Source of the DNA: Fluviicola sp.
GTDB taxonomy: Bacteria > Bacteroidota > Bacteroidia > Flavobacteriales_D > Crocinitomicaceae
DNA length: 64,000 nt
Assembly: GCA_002734085.1 (NCBI GenBank)
Contig: NVXV01000011.1
Coordinates: forward strand, 83,222 to 147,221
Direction: 5' to 3'
The translations under genes were made by a program, and so were the position numbers. Below are positions 54,267-63,258 of the stretch, piece by piece (position 1 is the stretch's first letter; the number at the start of each line of letters is the position of its first letter). The notes beneath the pieces were generated by a model that saw only the letters and a program-made list of their open reading frames with translations, was not told the DNA's origin and made no database searches.

Positions 54267-55217
54267 ATGGAAAATTTTAACTCGTTTTACCCTCCAAAAC
54301 CTACTCTAATTCGAAGAGAACGTAAAGGACATATTTCTATCACTGTTTTATCAATGATTATTTTTGCCATTACTTTTTCCTTAATCATTGAAGATTACCT
54401 ACTTATTGCTATTCTTGTCGGTGTTCTACTATTTCATGAACTAGGTCATTTTACCGTTATGAAAATTTTTGGATACAAGAATTTAAAAATGTTGTTCCTG
54501 CCATTTCTTGGAGCAATGGTCTCCGGAAAGAAAAAGGTGTATTCTCAGATCGAAGGAGCTATCATGCTACTTGCGGGACCTGTCCCTGGAATCATTGTTG
54601 GCTATTTTCTTCTCGAACTCGGGTGGAGCTCAGAAATGCCTATACTAGTCCAGTTAGGAGTAATTTCAATCCTTTTGAATGTTATGAATTTGATTCCAAT
54701 AGACCCTCTGGATGGAGGTCAACTGGTGCGGGTTTTATTTTTTGCACATCACGAGCTAACACAACTAATTTTTACCTTGATATCTTCATTAGCCGTTATG
54801 GGGGTGGGGCTATGGTTTAATTCATGGGTTATAATCATCTTTGGTTTTATTTTAGGGTTTAGAGTGAAGAACATGCATAAACTCTATTTAGTGAGAAAAG
54901 ATATGCGCGAAAGTGAGGTAAACTATGAAACAACGTATGAAGATTTGTCTGATGAATCTTATGCCAAAATAAAGTCAATTGTGATTGACCATACACCTGT
55001 TTTGAAAGATATTGAAGAATACAATGATGCGACGAAGTACGATCAAATTGTAGCAAAGCAAGTGGACAATGTTTTGTCTGCTCCAACCACCAGGGATGCA
55101 TCTACAATTCAAAAATCAATGATGTTGCTTGTTTGGTTAGGGGCGATATTTTTAGCGATTCATTCGTTCTTCTCAATGGATATAAATATTTTATTAGATG
55201 CGTTTCAAAATAGGTGA
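54267..55217 (+). CDS. M50/site-2-type membrane metalloprotease
   Basis: A 316-residue membrane protein. The zinc motif HELGH lies in the second membrane helix (LLFHELGHFTVM, about residue 54) and the third zinc ligand is in IPIDPLDGGQLVRVLFF. About six hydrophobic segments are visible, including a last one at residues 285-305. It probably cleaves membrane-embedded substrates, perhaps anti-sigma factors. The long soluble insert (about 205-280) is acidic. Its end overlaps the Smr-protein gene by 20 bp. Confidence 0.87.
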   Translation: MENFNSFYPPKPTLIRRERKGHISITVLSMIIFAITFSLIIEDYLLIAILVGVLLFHELGHFTVMKIFGYKNLKMLFLPFLGAMVSGKKKVYSQIEGAIMLLAGPVPGIIVGYFLLELGWSSEMPILVQLGVISILLNVMNLIPIDPLDGGQLVRVLFFAHHELTQLIFTLISSLAVMGVGLWFNSWVIIIFGFILGFRVKNMHKLYLVRKDMRESEVNYETTYEDLSDESYAKIKSIVIDHTPVLKDIEEYNDATKYDQIVAKQVDNVLSAPTTRDASTIQKSMMLLVWLGAIFLAIHSFFSMDINILLDAFQNR

Positions 55218-55740
55218 GAAGGTGACCTTCATGAAAGAGTCTGGATTTGGTGTGGTTCAAAGTTTTAAAAATGATCACATCGCAGTTATTTTAGACGACA
55301 CAGGGTTTGATCGAGAATTTCCAATCAATGAACTAGTAAAAATTTACGGCGATCAGTCAGATGCTATTGGAGATGACTTTGATGCTGAATTAGTTGAAGA
55401 AAATGTAGACTCCAATGCTTCAGCAAATAATGTCGATGATGTTCGTAAATACAATGATTATTGGGAAATAGACCTTCATATTCATGAAATATTAGAATCT
55501 GAACTGGGTTTATCCAATAGAGAGATGCTCAATCATCAGGTATACGCACTTCGCAGATTTTATCGAAAGGCGCGAGAAAAACACATACGCAAAATCATTA
55601 TTATTCACGGAGTAGGTCAGGGTGTATTAAAGAATGAAGTGCGCGATTTCCTGGCAGGTCAGGATGGACTGGAAGTCTATGACGCTGATTTTCGAGAATA
55701 TGGAAAAGGTGCAACTGCAGTTGATTTATTTTATAAATGA
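55198..55740 (+). CDS. Smr-domain protein
   Basis: A 180-residue protein with a short N-terminal SH3-like segment (GEKVTFMKESGFGVVQSF) and a C-terminal Smr domain: DLHIHEI replaces the usual DLHGL, then KIIIIHGVGQGVLKNEV holds the HGxGxG motif. Smr domains nick or bind structured nucleic acids; this stand-alone form resembles the DUF2027/Smr proteins of Bacteroidota. The start lies inside the protease gene, so the two are translationally coupled, although no functional link is known. Confidence 0.85.
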   Translation: MRFKIGEKVTFMKESGFGVVQSFKNDHIAVILDDTGFDREFPINELVKIYGDQSDAIGDDFDAELVEENVDSNASANNVDDVRKYNDYWEIDLHIHEILESELGLSNREMLNHQVYALRRFYRKAREKHIRKIIIIHGVGQGVLKNEVRDFLAGQDGLEVYDADFREYGKGATAVDLFYK

Positions 55741-55834
55741 CAATTCTGACGGTTGGAAGAAAATTTCAATTCGATTGAACAAATAAAACGTACATTCGTT
55801 TATATTTATTGGTAACAATACTAACACAAAAAAA

Positions 55835-56377
55835 ATGAAATTAATTACGACAACACTAAGCTTTATATTAATAACTTTTATAGCTATGTCTCAAGAAGAG
55901 AAGACGATTCACGACTTTAAAGTAACAGATTTAAGTGGAGAAGAATTTGATTTTTCAACCTTGAGAGGTAAAAAAGTGATGATTGTGAATACGGCATCAA
56001 AATGCGGATTGACTCCTCAGTATAAAGAGTTACAAGCATTATATGAAAAGTACGGATCAGAAGATTTTGTAATCGTCGGTTTTCCAGCAAACAATTTCAT
56101 GAAACAAGAGCCTGGAAGTGATGAAGAAATAGCTACATTTTGTGAGAAAAATTATGGTGTCACTTTTCCAATGATGAGTAAGATATCTGTGAATGGAGAT
56201 GATATGCATCCCATTTATCAGTTTTTGACTTCGAAAGAAAAGAATGGCCATAGTGATAACGAAGTGGCTTGGAACTTCCAAAAGTATTTAATCAACGAAA
56301 AGGGAGAGCTAGTAAAAGTAATTCATCCGAGAACTCAACCCGACGACGAAGAAATCGTTTCCTGGATTGAAGGATGA
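55835..56377 (+). CDS. Exported glutathione peroxidase
   Basis: A 180-residue thiol peroxidase. A signal peptide (about 1-19, ending AMSQ) precedes a GPx domain with peroxidatic C57 in NTASKCGLTPQY, the conserved GFPANNF, and the Trp/Asn of the active site in WNFQKYL. It is a Cys form without selenocysteine. It probably uses thioredoxin-like donors in the periplasm. A strong signal peptide distinguishes it from cytosolic BtuE-type enzymes. The gene is likely monocistronic. Confidence 0.92.
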   Translation: MKLITTTLSFILITFIAMSQEEKTIHDFKVTDLSGEEFDFSTLRGKKVMIVNTASKCGLTPQYKELQALYEKYGSEDFVIVGFPANNFMKQEPGSDEEIATFCEKNYGVTFPMMSKISVNGDDMHPIYQFLTSKEKNGHSDNEVAWNFQKYLINEKGELVKVIHPRTQPDDEEIVSWIEG

Positions 56378-56420
56378 TTAATGCTGCTGCCCTGTAACCT
56401 GTAAACCAAAGCCCAAATCG

Positions 56421-56451
56421 TTGGAAAACGATTTAATTTATTATATCTTTG
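56421..56451 (+). promoter_or_regulatory. Promoter of the cold-shock gene
   Basis: TTG (56421-56423), a 20-bp spacer and TATCTTTG (56444-56451) fit the consensus. The start codon is about 130 bp further on, so the transcript has a long leader, as in cspA-type genes. Confidence 0.65.
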
Positions 56452-56582
56452 TACTGAATCTCGTTTAGTTGTTGATTCAAGTGATTCACTGTTTATCCCA
56501 AAAGAATATATCATAATTGCTTTTTGCAGCTAGAATGAACGCACAGCGTGTGTGTTCATATTTTAATAAATTAAAATTTTAC

Positions 56583-57029
56583 ATGGGTAGATCACAAGAA
56601 ACTTTCAGTAAAAAAGAAAAAGAAAAAAAGAAATTAAAGAAGCGTAAAGAAAAAGAGCTCAAAAAACAAGAGCGAAAAGAAAATTCTGAAGGCGGAGGGT
56701 TAGACAATATGATTGCTTACGTTGATGAGTTTGGTAATATCACCGACACGCCACCAGAAGAGCAAAAGAAGACCAAAGTGAAAGCCGAAAACATTGAACT
56801 CGGTGTTCCAAAAAGAGAAAAAGAAGAAATGCAAACGGACTTCACAGGTCAAGTAGCATTTTACAACGACTCAAAAGGATTTGGTTTTATCAGAGAAGAC
56901 AATTCAGGAGAAAAATATTTCTTCCATATCAACAACGTCAATTTTGAAATTCAAGAAAACGATAAAGTTAGTTTTGAATTAGCACGCGGGCGAAAAGGAA
57001 TGGACGCAGTTAATGTTCAGAAGATATAG
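56583..57029 (+). CDS. Cold-shock-domain protein with Lys/Glu-rich N-terminus
   Basis: A protein of about 148 residues. The N-terminal 35 residues are a charged coil (SKKEKEKKKLKKRKEKELKK), followed by a linker and a C-terminal cold-shock domain of about 60 residues. The domain has the RNP-1 motif KGFGFI and the RNP-2-like KYFFHI. It probably binds single-stranded RNA and acts as a chaperone, with the charged arm adding nonspecific binding. The ATG at 56583 was chosen; the frame upstream lies in the leader. Confidence 0.88.
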   Translation: MGRSQETFSKKEKEKKKLKKRKEKELKKQERKENSEGGGLDNMIAYVDEFGNITDTPPEEQKKTKVKAENIELGVPKREKEEMQTDFTGQVAFYNDSKGFGFIREDNSGEKYFFHINNVNFEIQENDKVSFELARGRKGMDAVNVQKI

Positions 57030-57058
57030 TTTCTTTTCTTTATCCAAATAATATTTAC

Positions 57059-57325
57059 ATGCTAAAGGCTGTCTCAAATTTAAAAAGAGACGGCTTTTTT
57101 TATTATGATACGCAAGGAAATCAATTGTTGCCTTGCCAATATGACCACATTGATCGAGTTACAAGCACTATAATTCGAGTTGTACAAAATGGAAATATTG
57201 GATACCCTAGTCCAAATGGTACATGGTACATGGATTTTGAAACCTCAAGAATAACTGTATTGAATCAAAAAATGTTAAAACCACCAATAAAACCAACCAT
57301 CCCCGTATCTATTTCGTCATATTAA
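57059..57325 (+). pseudogene. Possible WG-repeat-like remnant (doubtful)
   Basis: An 88-residue open frame whose first codons lie in the terminator of the cold-shock gene, so its start is implausible. The segment FFYYDTQGNQLLPCQYDHID resembles one WG-type repeat unit and YPSPNGTWYMDFET may be a second. It could be the leftover of a longer repeat protein or chance. Confidence 0.25.
57064..57101 (+). terminator. Terminator behind the cold-shock gene
   Basis: AAAGGCTGTCTC (57064-57075) pairs with GAGACGGCTTTT (57087-57098) over 12 bp with two wobbles, followed by a T-run. Confidence 0.85.
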
Positions 57326-57360
57326 CGACAACTATTTTATTAATTAAAACCAAATTAGTT

Positions 57361-58248
57361 ATGAAGAAACAATTACAATTATTAGGATTATCTATTTTTT
57401 TAGGATGCTTTTCATTAACAGCACAAACAACACACAACATCGATTGGAATATGCAGGTAGGTGCAGCTGCGACTTTAACCATTGAGGTAGGTGATGAAAT
57501 CATTTGGACAAATACTGAGGCGACTTCACATAATGTAGTGAGCTCTGACCCCAATGCTCCCGCTGGTTTTGGAAGCCAAACAATGGCCAATAGTGATACT
57601 TATTCGTTCACTTTTAATAATGCCACGCAGTTCTCATACGTTTGCAGTTTTCACCCATCAACAATGGGCGGACAAATAACTGTTGTAGAAAACTTGGCTT
57701 GTGCAGCACCAACAGATATAGGTGTAACTGGAGAAACCGCTACAACAGCAGATTTTTTCTGGGTTGCTTCAGCTGATGAAGTAAACGGATATGCATGGGT
57801 GGTAATGAATGACGGGGATGACCCAAACACAGATACACCTGTAGATAGTGGAGTAGAAGCTACTGGAGTAACAACTGCTAGTAGTTCTGGTTTAACGGCT
57901 GATACAGATTACGATTTTTATATTGAAACACAATGTGGAAATGATGGAAACAGCGGTTATGAAGGTCCTACTAACTTTAAAACTGAAACACTTGGTTTGA
58001 CTCAAAAAGAATTAGAAGGGTTTAAATTCTATCCAAATCCTGCTTCGGAAACAGTAAACTTAAACGCGCTCGAGGATATCGAAAGTGTTACCGTTTACAA
58101 TATGATGAGTCAGGAAGTAATGAATCAAACTCCAGCTTCAAATACAAACGCATTGGAGTTAAACATTTCTAATCTGGAAAACGGTACTTACTTCTTAGAA
58201 GTAAAATCTGGAAATAAAGTGGGAGTGTATAAGTTTATTAAGAGATAA
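57361..58248 (+). CDS. Secreted cupredoxin-like protein with T9SS sorting domain
   Basis: A 295-residue protein: signal peptide (1-22), then a plastocyanin-like domain (about 23-115) with copper ligands His in TSHNVV and Cys-His-Met in YVCSFHPSTMGG. A fibronectin-III-like domain follows (TDIGVTGETATTADFFWVAS to EGPTNFKTE), then a T9SS type A sorting domain (FKFYPNPASETVNL; ending KVGVYKFIKR). A type I copper protein at the cell surface could carry electrons or bind copper. The three-part layout is unusual but each part is clear. Confidence 0.88.
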   Translation: MKKQLQLLGLSIFLGCFSLTAQTTHNIDWNMQVGAAATLTIEVGDEIIWTNTEATSHNVVSSDPNAPAGFGSQTMANSDTYSFTFNNATQFSYVCSFHPSTMGGQITVVENLACAAPTDIGVTGETATTADFFWVASADEVNGYAWVVMNDGDDPNTDTPVDSGVEATGVTTASSSGLTADTDYDFYIETQCGNDGNSGYEGPTNFKTETLGLTQKELEGFKFYPNPASETVNLNALEDIESVTVYNMMSQEVMNQTPASNTNALELNISNLENGTYFLEVKSGNKVGVYKFIKR

Positions 58249-58270
58249 GAGTTTCTTTTATCTCATTATA

Positions 58271-58305
58271 ATGCTGTCCTTGTAGTAGGGGACAGCATTT
58301 TTTTT
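58271..58305 (+). terminator. Terminator behind the cupredoxin gene
   Basis: A 9-bp perfect stem ATGCTGTCC (58271-58279) and GGACAGCAT (58290-58298) is followed by eight T. Confidence 0.9.
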
Positions 58306-58394
58306 GATAGATCTAATTATTTTGAAAAGCCATTGCTCCTTTTTATAAATTATATAGTTATATCTAGCAAAGAATTTAAGAGGTTAATTTATAA

Positions 58395-58426
58395 ATAAAA
58401 AAGGCTGCCTCAATTAAGAAACAGCC
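58395..58426 (-). terminator. Terminator behind the S1C protease gene
   Basis: On the minus strand GGCTG (58426-58422) pairs with CAGCC (58407-58403), then a T-run (58402-58397). It lies 27 bp behind the stop of the protease gene. Confidence 0.7.
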
Positions 58427-58452
58427 ATTATATTAGAATGTCATTTTATCTA

Positions 58453-60108
58453 CTATTCGATATAAACGATCTTAAGGGAATTAATTGCTCTGTTCAAAGG
58501 AATACCAAATCCAACACCTTCTACACCGATACCCACTAATTTTGCATTTACTATACCAATCAGGTTACATTGTTTCGTCACTAATGGTCCGCCACTATTT
58601 CCACCGTTGATACTTGCATCCGTTTGGTAAAATGATTGTTCGTCCTCATTTTTACGTTTACCAGAGATGATCCCTTTACTTAACGTTTGGTTTAAGCTAA
58701 TATTGGAAGGTGTACCGATTACAAATATTTCATCTCCCACTTCAGCATCTACTGTTTGATCAAAATCGAAACTGAATTCATTTTCCAGATCAATCTTCAG
58801 GATTGCCAAATCATCGTAATCACTTACTCTTACGATTTCGGCAGGATACTCATCTCCCGAATTCATCACCACTTTTATTTCATCTTCTTCAGCGGTTGCG
58901 ACAACATGATAGTTTGTGATTAGGTAACCATCATTCGTGATAAAGAAACCAGAACCATGACCGTCCTTTAGTTTTACAGTTACGGCCGCTTGCATACCTT
59001 CGTTTAGTTTCTTAGCTACATTTGTTGGCTTTACAAGAGCAAGACTATCAAAGTCTTCACTTTCATCAGAAATTTTTCTTACAGAAGCCATCGTTCTTGT
59101 ATTCATAAGGTTTGAAAGTGATTTTTGAAAAGCATTTTCAATGATTAAACTAAAGATGTCTTTGTTTCTTTCTTCTACCGATTTTTGATTTCTTTCCACC
59201 ACATCAGGATTATTGTAAACAGCACTGGTTAAAACTTGCATTACAGCAAACTCATCCGTCATGACTTTATCATCGTAATCAAACAACTTTTTCTTGTAAG
59301 CATCTCTTATCGTCCACGTTATTTTCATTTCAGCTAAAGCGAAAGAATTTACATTGGGTACATTAAAAAAGTACTTGAATACATTGTAGTAGGAAAATTC
59401 ATCCACTACAGCTTCAATATACAGTGTATTGGATTTATTCTTAAGGATCGCCTCAGAAGTATCTGTAAAACCTCTTTCTTTAAGTAACTCATTGAGTGTT
59501 TCAGTGAAAATAGAATTCTCTAACTTTAAGTCTTCATCACTTGATGGCATACGGCTATACACATTCTTCGCTCTGTTTCTATGAAAATCGAAATCTTCAA
59601 TATAGTGATCCCAACGGATATTCTTCATTTCAATGTTCTCGTTCTCAATATCAAAAGCCGTTTTATTGATGAATATATATTTATCTTCTTCCGTTTTTTC
59701 AACTACAGGAGATTCACTTACCCTATAAACTCTAGATACTTTCTCATAATTCTGAGCTTTGTTTCCAATATCATAGAAAGGAGGGTAGAAGGCAAGTACT
59801 CCCGGGAAGATAGACATTATGTACAATGGAGATTTCTTTGTCTGCATTATCGTATAGTGCGCATCTTCATATCCTTCTTTTTTGACAACTACCTGGTGCG
59901 TTCTCATATCTTTTCTGAACCTCACCTCACCCGATTCACCCTCAAATCGTAAAGAGTCGTCAATATAAACTTCCGCTTCCCGATCATTCGTTCTAATCGT
60001 TACATCTTGATTTTTAGGTGAAAACATGGTCGCACAACTGGTGGTTAAAAGTAAAACAGCTGATATACATGTGAATTTTCGTGCGTTTTTGTTAAAATTA
60101 GTTTGCAT
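58453..60108 (-). CDS. Lipoprotein S1C serine protease with long N-terminal region
   Basis: A 551-residue protein. The N-terminal signal has a lipobox-like TTSC (Cys25). A PEGA-like beta segment follows (EVYIDDSLRFEGESG; VVKKEGYEDAHYTI), then a hydrophobic segment (YIMSIFPGVLAFYPPFYDIG) and a mixed middle region. The C-terminal trypsin/DegP-like domain has the triad near H401 (TNYHVV), D433 (DYDDLAILKI) and S505 (GGNSGGPLV). No PDZ domain follows. The protease seems complete and is probably anchored in the envelope. The long N-terminal half is unusual for Do-type proteases. Confidence 0.82.
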   Translation of the reverse strand: MQTNFNKNARKFTCISAVLLLTTSCATMFSPKNQDVTIRTNDREAEVYIDDSLRFEGESGEVRFRKDMRTHQVVVKKEGYEDAHYTIMQTKKSPLYIMSIFPGVLAFYPPFYDIGNKAQNYEKVSRVYRVSESPVVEKTEEDKYIFINKTAFDIENENIEMKNIRWDHYIEDFDFHRNRAKNVYSRMPSSDEDLKLENSIFTETLNELLKERGFTDTSEAILKNKSNTLYIEAVVDEFSYYNVFKYFFNVPNVNSFALAEMKITWTIRDAYKKKLFDYDDKVMTDEFAVMQVLTSAVYNNPDVVERNQKSVEERNKDIFSLIIENAFQKSLSNLMNTRTMASVRKISDESEDFDSLALVKPTNVAKKLNEGMQAAVTVKLKDGHGSGFFITNDGYLITNYHVVATAEEDEIKVVMNSGDEYPAEIVRVSDYDDLAILKIDLENEFSFDFDQTVDAEVGDEIFVIGTPSNISLNQTLSKGIISGKRKNEDEQSFYQTDASINGGNSGGPLVTKQCNLIGIVNAKLVGIGVEGVGFGIPLNRAINSLKIVYIE

Positions 60109-60218
60109 AAGTGTAAATTTAATTTAGAATGCAAAAATAATTAAATTTCTATAACCTGTGGTTCGGGAGGTGTAATGTTTCCGTGTGATTTGGGTGATTT
60201 GTTTTGTGGGATTGTAAT

Positions 60219-60241
60219 GGGTTGTGGGTGATTGGGTTGGG
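60219..60241 (+). other. Potential G-quadruplex motif
   Basis: Four GGG runs separated by loops of 4, 5 and 2 bases lie in an upstream G-rich stretch, about 105 bp before the conflict operon. Whether it folds is not shown. Confidence 0.4.
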
Positions 60242-60320
60242 TGGTATTTATTATTTATTTAATTATTATTGCTCATTATATATTTATAATTAAGTCCATG
60301 ATCAAACAGTATTAAATAAT

Positions 60321-60328
60321 TATATTTG
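60321..60328 (+). promoter_or_regulatory. -7 element of the PRTase/ORC operon
   Basis: TATATTTG matches TAnnTTTG. Its end coincides with the TTG that would be an upstream start of the first gene, which makes the ATG at 60347 the better start. No clear TTTG element was found at 19-21 bp upstream. Confidence 0.5.
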
Positions 60329-60346
60329 GATCAAATTGATCATTTT

Positions 60347-61249
60347 ATGAGTGAATTTTCCTTACCTCCAAATGCTGAAACATACATAGTTACTGTTAGA
60401 GATCGTTGTATGGACTTAATTAGACTTAACATTTGGAATGGAATCAGGCAAGATGATCTGAACAGGTGGTTTGGAAATTTTGAAAATAAGTTGGAGAATT
60501 ATTTTGCAGCATGCATATTAGATGTATTAATATTTAGGTCTAATGATCAAGTGATATCATTAGGGAATGAGTTGTTTACTAAAAAACTACCTTCTTGTTT
60601 AAACCAAAATGGGCATGATTTTAGTAATTATAGAGATTTATTAGATTTATTAAAGTCTCAACCAACAAATGAATTAAGATTAGTTTCTGTAACTTTAAAA
60701 AATGAAAGACCTGTAAAAAGCTCAAATTTAATTTTACGAGATTTTAGAAGGAAGATAGGTTTAAATGAGAATTGGTTTATTTATCCAGCTGAAGTTCCAG
60801 TTGAAATAAAAAATGGTGTCAAAACGTTTGTTTTTATAGATGATTTTTTAGGTACTGGCTCTCAATTTGAAGGTATGTATAGAGAAAATGGTTTTGGTTT
60901 GATTTTGAGTGAATTAAATTCCATTTATTGCCCATTGGTTGCTCATCAAACTGGTATTGACTATTTAAATAATGAATGCCAAGATGTGAAAATTGTGACT
61001 GCAGAAACTCTTAATAAAGAGATGAATATTTTTAGTTTTGCATTTAGTGACGGGGTAAATAATGAAAAAAATGCTAAAGAATTCTATGATAAGTTACTTG
61101 ATAAGTATAAATTTGATTTGCTGGCTGCAAATAAATATGGATTTGGTAATTTAGGCTTAGCATACACTTTTTATCATGCAGCACCTGATAACTGTTTAAA
61201 TGTAATTTGGGACAACAAAAATGGATGGTACCCTTTAATTAAAAAATAA
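60347..61249 (+). CDS. PRTase-like protein of a putative conflict system (PRTase-CE type)
   Basis: A 300-residue protein. The N-terminal part (about 1-90) is helical and contains the segment RWFGNFENKLENYFAACILD, likely winged-helix-like. The C-terminal half is a phosphoribosyltransferase-like fold with the PRPP-loop-type sequence FVFIDDFLGTGSQ at 161-173. From memory of the literature, such PRTase-like proteins coupled to ORC/CDC6-like ATPases are predicted effectors of prokaryotic conflict systems; the activity is not known. The stop overlaps the next start (TAATG), which supports coupled translation. The gene is AT-rich compared with housekeeping neighbours. Confidence 0.75.
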   Translation: MSEFSLPPNAETYIVTVRDRCMDLIRLNIWNGIRQDDLNRWFGNFENKLENYFAACILDVLIFRSNDQVISLGNELFTKKLPSCLNQNGHDFSNYRDLLDLLKSQPTNELRLVSVTLKNERPVKSSNLILRDFRRKIGLNENWFIYPAEVPVEIKNGVKTFVFIDDFLGTGSQFEGMYRENGFGLILSELNSIYCPLVAHQTGIDYLNNECQDVKIVTAETLNKEMNIFSFAFSDGVNNEKNAKEFYDKLLDKYKFDLLAANKYGFGNLGLAYTFYHAAPDNCLNVIWDNKNGWYPLIKK

Positions 61250-63258
61250 TGAATAATAACTTTGAAAATCAAAATAATGCAAATTCTTTATCTCAGAATA
61301 GAGCTGAAGAATTTGGATTTGATTTATTTAAAGATTTCGTTATTCCCCCTATTTATGAAAAAATAGATTTTGAAAAAACTTCGAAATCTAAAATTTTTAT
61401 TGGAGGCAGAGGCTGCGGTAAGACAATGTTGTTGAGATACTTATCACATCAAACTAGCTTTTCTGAAAAAAAAGAAAAAATAACTAATGATACTATTGAA
61501 AACATTGGTTTATATTGGAAAGTTGATACATTAACAGTTCATCAACTGCAAAAGCGCGGAATGCCAGATGATATTTGGCAGTCTGCATTTGAACACTTAT
61601 TTACTCTAATTCTCCTAAAAGAATTTATTGAAAGTCTAGAAAGCATTGCAAAATCCAAATTTGATGAATTTTCCACAGAGAATTTTAGAAAAATAAAATT
61701 AGATTCTTTCAATTCTTTTGGAATTCAATTTAACGGGGGTTTAAATGAATTTAAAAAATTTATAAATTTTAAAAGAGATGAGTTTCAGTCATGGCTAAGG
61801 AATGTTAGAAAAGGTACCGTTCCATTATTTTTCCCTAAGACTTTAATTGAATCTTTGATAAATGATTTAAAGGGAAAAATTCCATTTATTAATAAATCTA
61901 GATTTAATATATATATCGACGAATATGAAAACCTAATTGAGTACCAACAAAAAATAGTTAATACTTGGGTAAAACATAGTGAAAATCCTATTATTTTTCA
62001 TTTAGCAATGAAGCGTAATGCTTTTAAAACTAAAGAAACAGTAAGTACTGAGAGCCTTAGTAATATACATGATTATAGGATACATGATTTGGAAGAAGGT
62101 TTTCATAATAAAAAAGAGTTCAGAGTCTTCGCAGCGGAGATTATTTTATATAGATTATATAGTCAGGGTAGTTTAAAAGGGGTTGAATTTAATTCTAACC
62201 TATTAATTGAGCCTAAGAATTATTATCTAAGAAAAGATGAAGCTTATCAAGCTAGAATACTTTCTATTATAAATGATATATTCCCTTCTTCTTCAAATAA
62301 AGAACTCGCTAACCAAATATTAGATGATAGCTTGTTATATAAAAGATTGATAGATAGATTAAATGATGCTTTAGGGAAACGTAAATCAGCTTTGCCTGCT
62401 ACCGATTTTATATATTATGATGATAATAGAGTTTCAATTGTTTGTACATCTTTATTAAGAAGAGAAAAAATTGATCCTGTTTCATTGAAAAAAGAAATAG
62501 TCAAATTAAAAAAAGGTGAGGATAATAAATTTTTTAATAAAACTGAATGGGTGAAGAACAATTTTGTTGGTTCATACTTACTATTTTATTCAAGTTTAAG
62601 TAGAGCATGTCCATTATATACTGGTTTTTCTATATTTTGTGAAATGTCAAATGGTAATATTAGACATCTAACGGAGCTTTGTTATAAAACCTTTTTAAGA
62701 GCTTCAGATAATACTAGTAATGATATTTCATTTAATATTTGGCGGATAAATTTGAATCATCAATCTCTTGCAGCAAAACAAGCATCTTCAACATTTCTAA
62801 ACGAAATTAAAACGTTTGGAGGTAACGGTAATCAATTACATACTTTTGTGATGAGATTAGGAAATCTTTTTAGATTAGCTCATTCAAATCCTAAACAAAG
62901 TGAACCTGAGCAAAATCATTTCTCTATAGCTAAAGGAAATGAATTGTCCTCGGTTGAATTATACCCATTGCTTAATGAGGCAATAAAATGGTCTGTATTA
63001 TTTGAACATGAATCAACAAAGAAAAAATCAAATATTGGACCTGATTTAAATGAGTATGTTTTAAATCCAATTTACGCTCCTTATTTCCATATAAGCTATA
63101 GAAAAAAAAGAAAGTTAGAATTTACAACTGAAACATTAAATGTTCTTCTAAACGGTGGTTTAGATGAGTATGAGAAGCTTTTAAAAAGTTATAAGGAGAA
63201 ATGGAATTTGATTGAAAAAAATGAAGTTAGTAATCTTTTTTCTGATTTAGATATTTAA
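61249..63258 (+). CDS. ORC/CDC6-like P-loop ATPase of a putative conflict system
   Basis: A 669-residue ATPase with Walker A GGRGCGKT at 52-59 and Walker B IYIDEYENL at about 221-229. The N-terminal EEFGFDLFKDFVIPPIYEKI and the C-terminal region (about 330-669) are long and not recognised, with an FCEMSNGNIRHLTELCYKTF segment that resembles the winged-helix-linked part of ORC/STAND-like ATPases. In related systems such ATPases sense invaders or control the effector. It overlaps both neighbours by a few bases. AT-rich codon use suggests recent acquisition. Confidence 0.78.
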   Translation: MNNNFENQNNANSLSQNRAEEFGFDLFKDFVIPPIYEKIDFEKTSKSKIFIGGRGCGKTMLLRYLSHQTSFSEKKEKITNDTIENIGLYWKVDTLTVHQLQKRGMPDDIWQSAFEHLFTLILLKEFIESLESIAKSKFDEFSTENFRKIKLDSFNSFGIQFNGGLNEFKKFINFKRDEFQSWLRNVRKGTVPLFFPKTLIESLINDLKGKIPFINKSRFNIYIDEYENLIEYQQKIVNTWVKHSENPIIFHLAMKRNAFKTKETVSTESLSNIHDYRIHDLEEGFHNKKEFRVFAAEIILYRLYSQGSLKGVEFNSNLLIEPKNYYLRKDEAYQARILSIINDIFPSSSNKELANQILDDSLLYKRLIDRLNDALGKRKSALPATDFIYYDDNRVSIVCTSLLRREKIDPVSLKKEIVKLKKGEDNKFFNKTEWVKNNFVGSYLLFYSSLSRACPLYTGFSIFCEMSNGNIRHLTELCYKTFLRASDNTSNDISFNIWRINLNHQSLAAKQASSTFLNEIKTFGGNGNQLHTFVMRLGNLFRLAHSNPKQSEPEQNHFSIAKGNELSSVELYPLLNEAIKWSVLFEHESTKKKSNIGPDLNEYVLNPIYAPYFHISYRKKRKLEFTTETLNVLLNGGLDEYEKLLKSYKEKWNLIEKNEVSNLFSDLDI

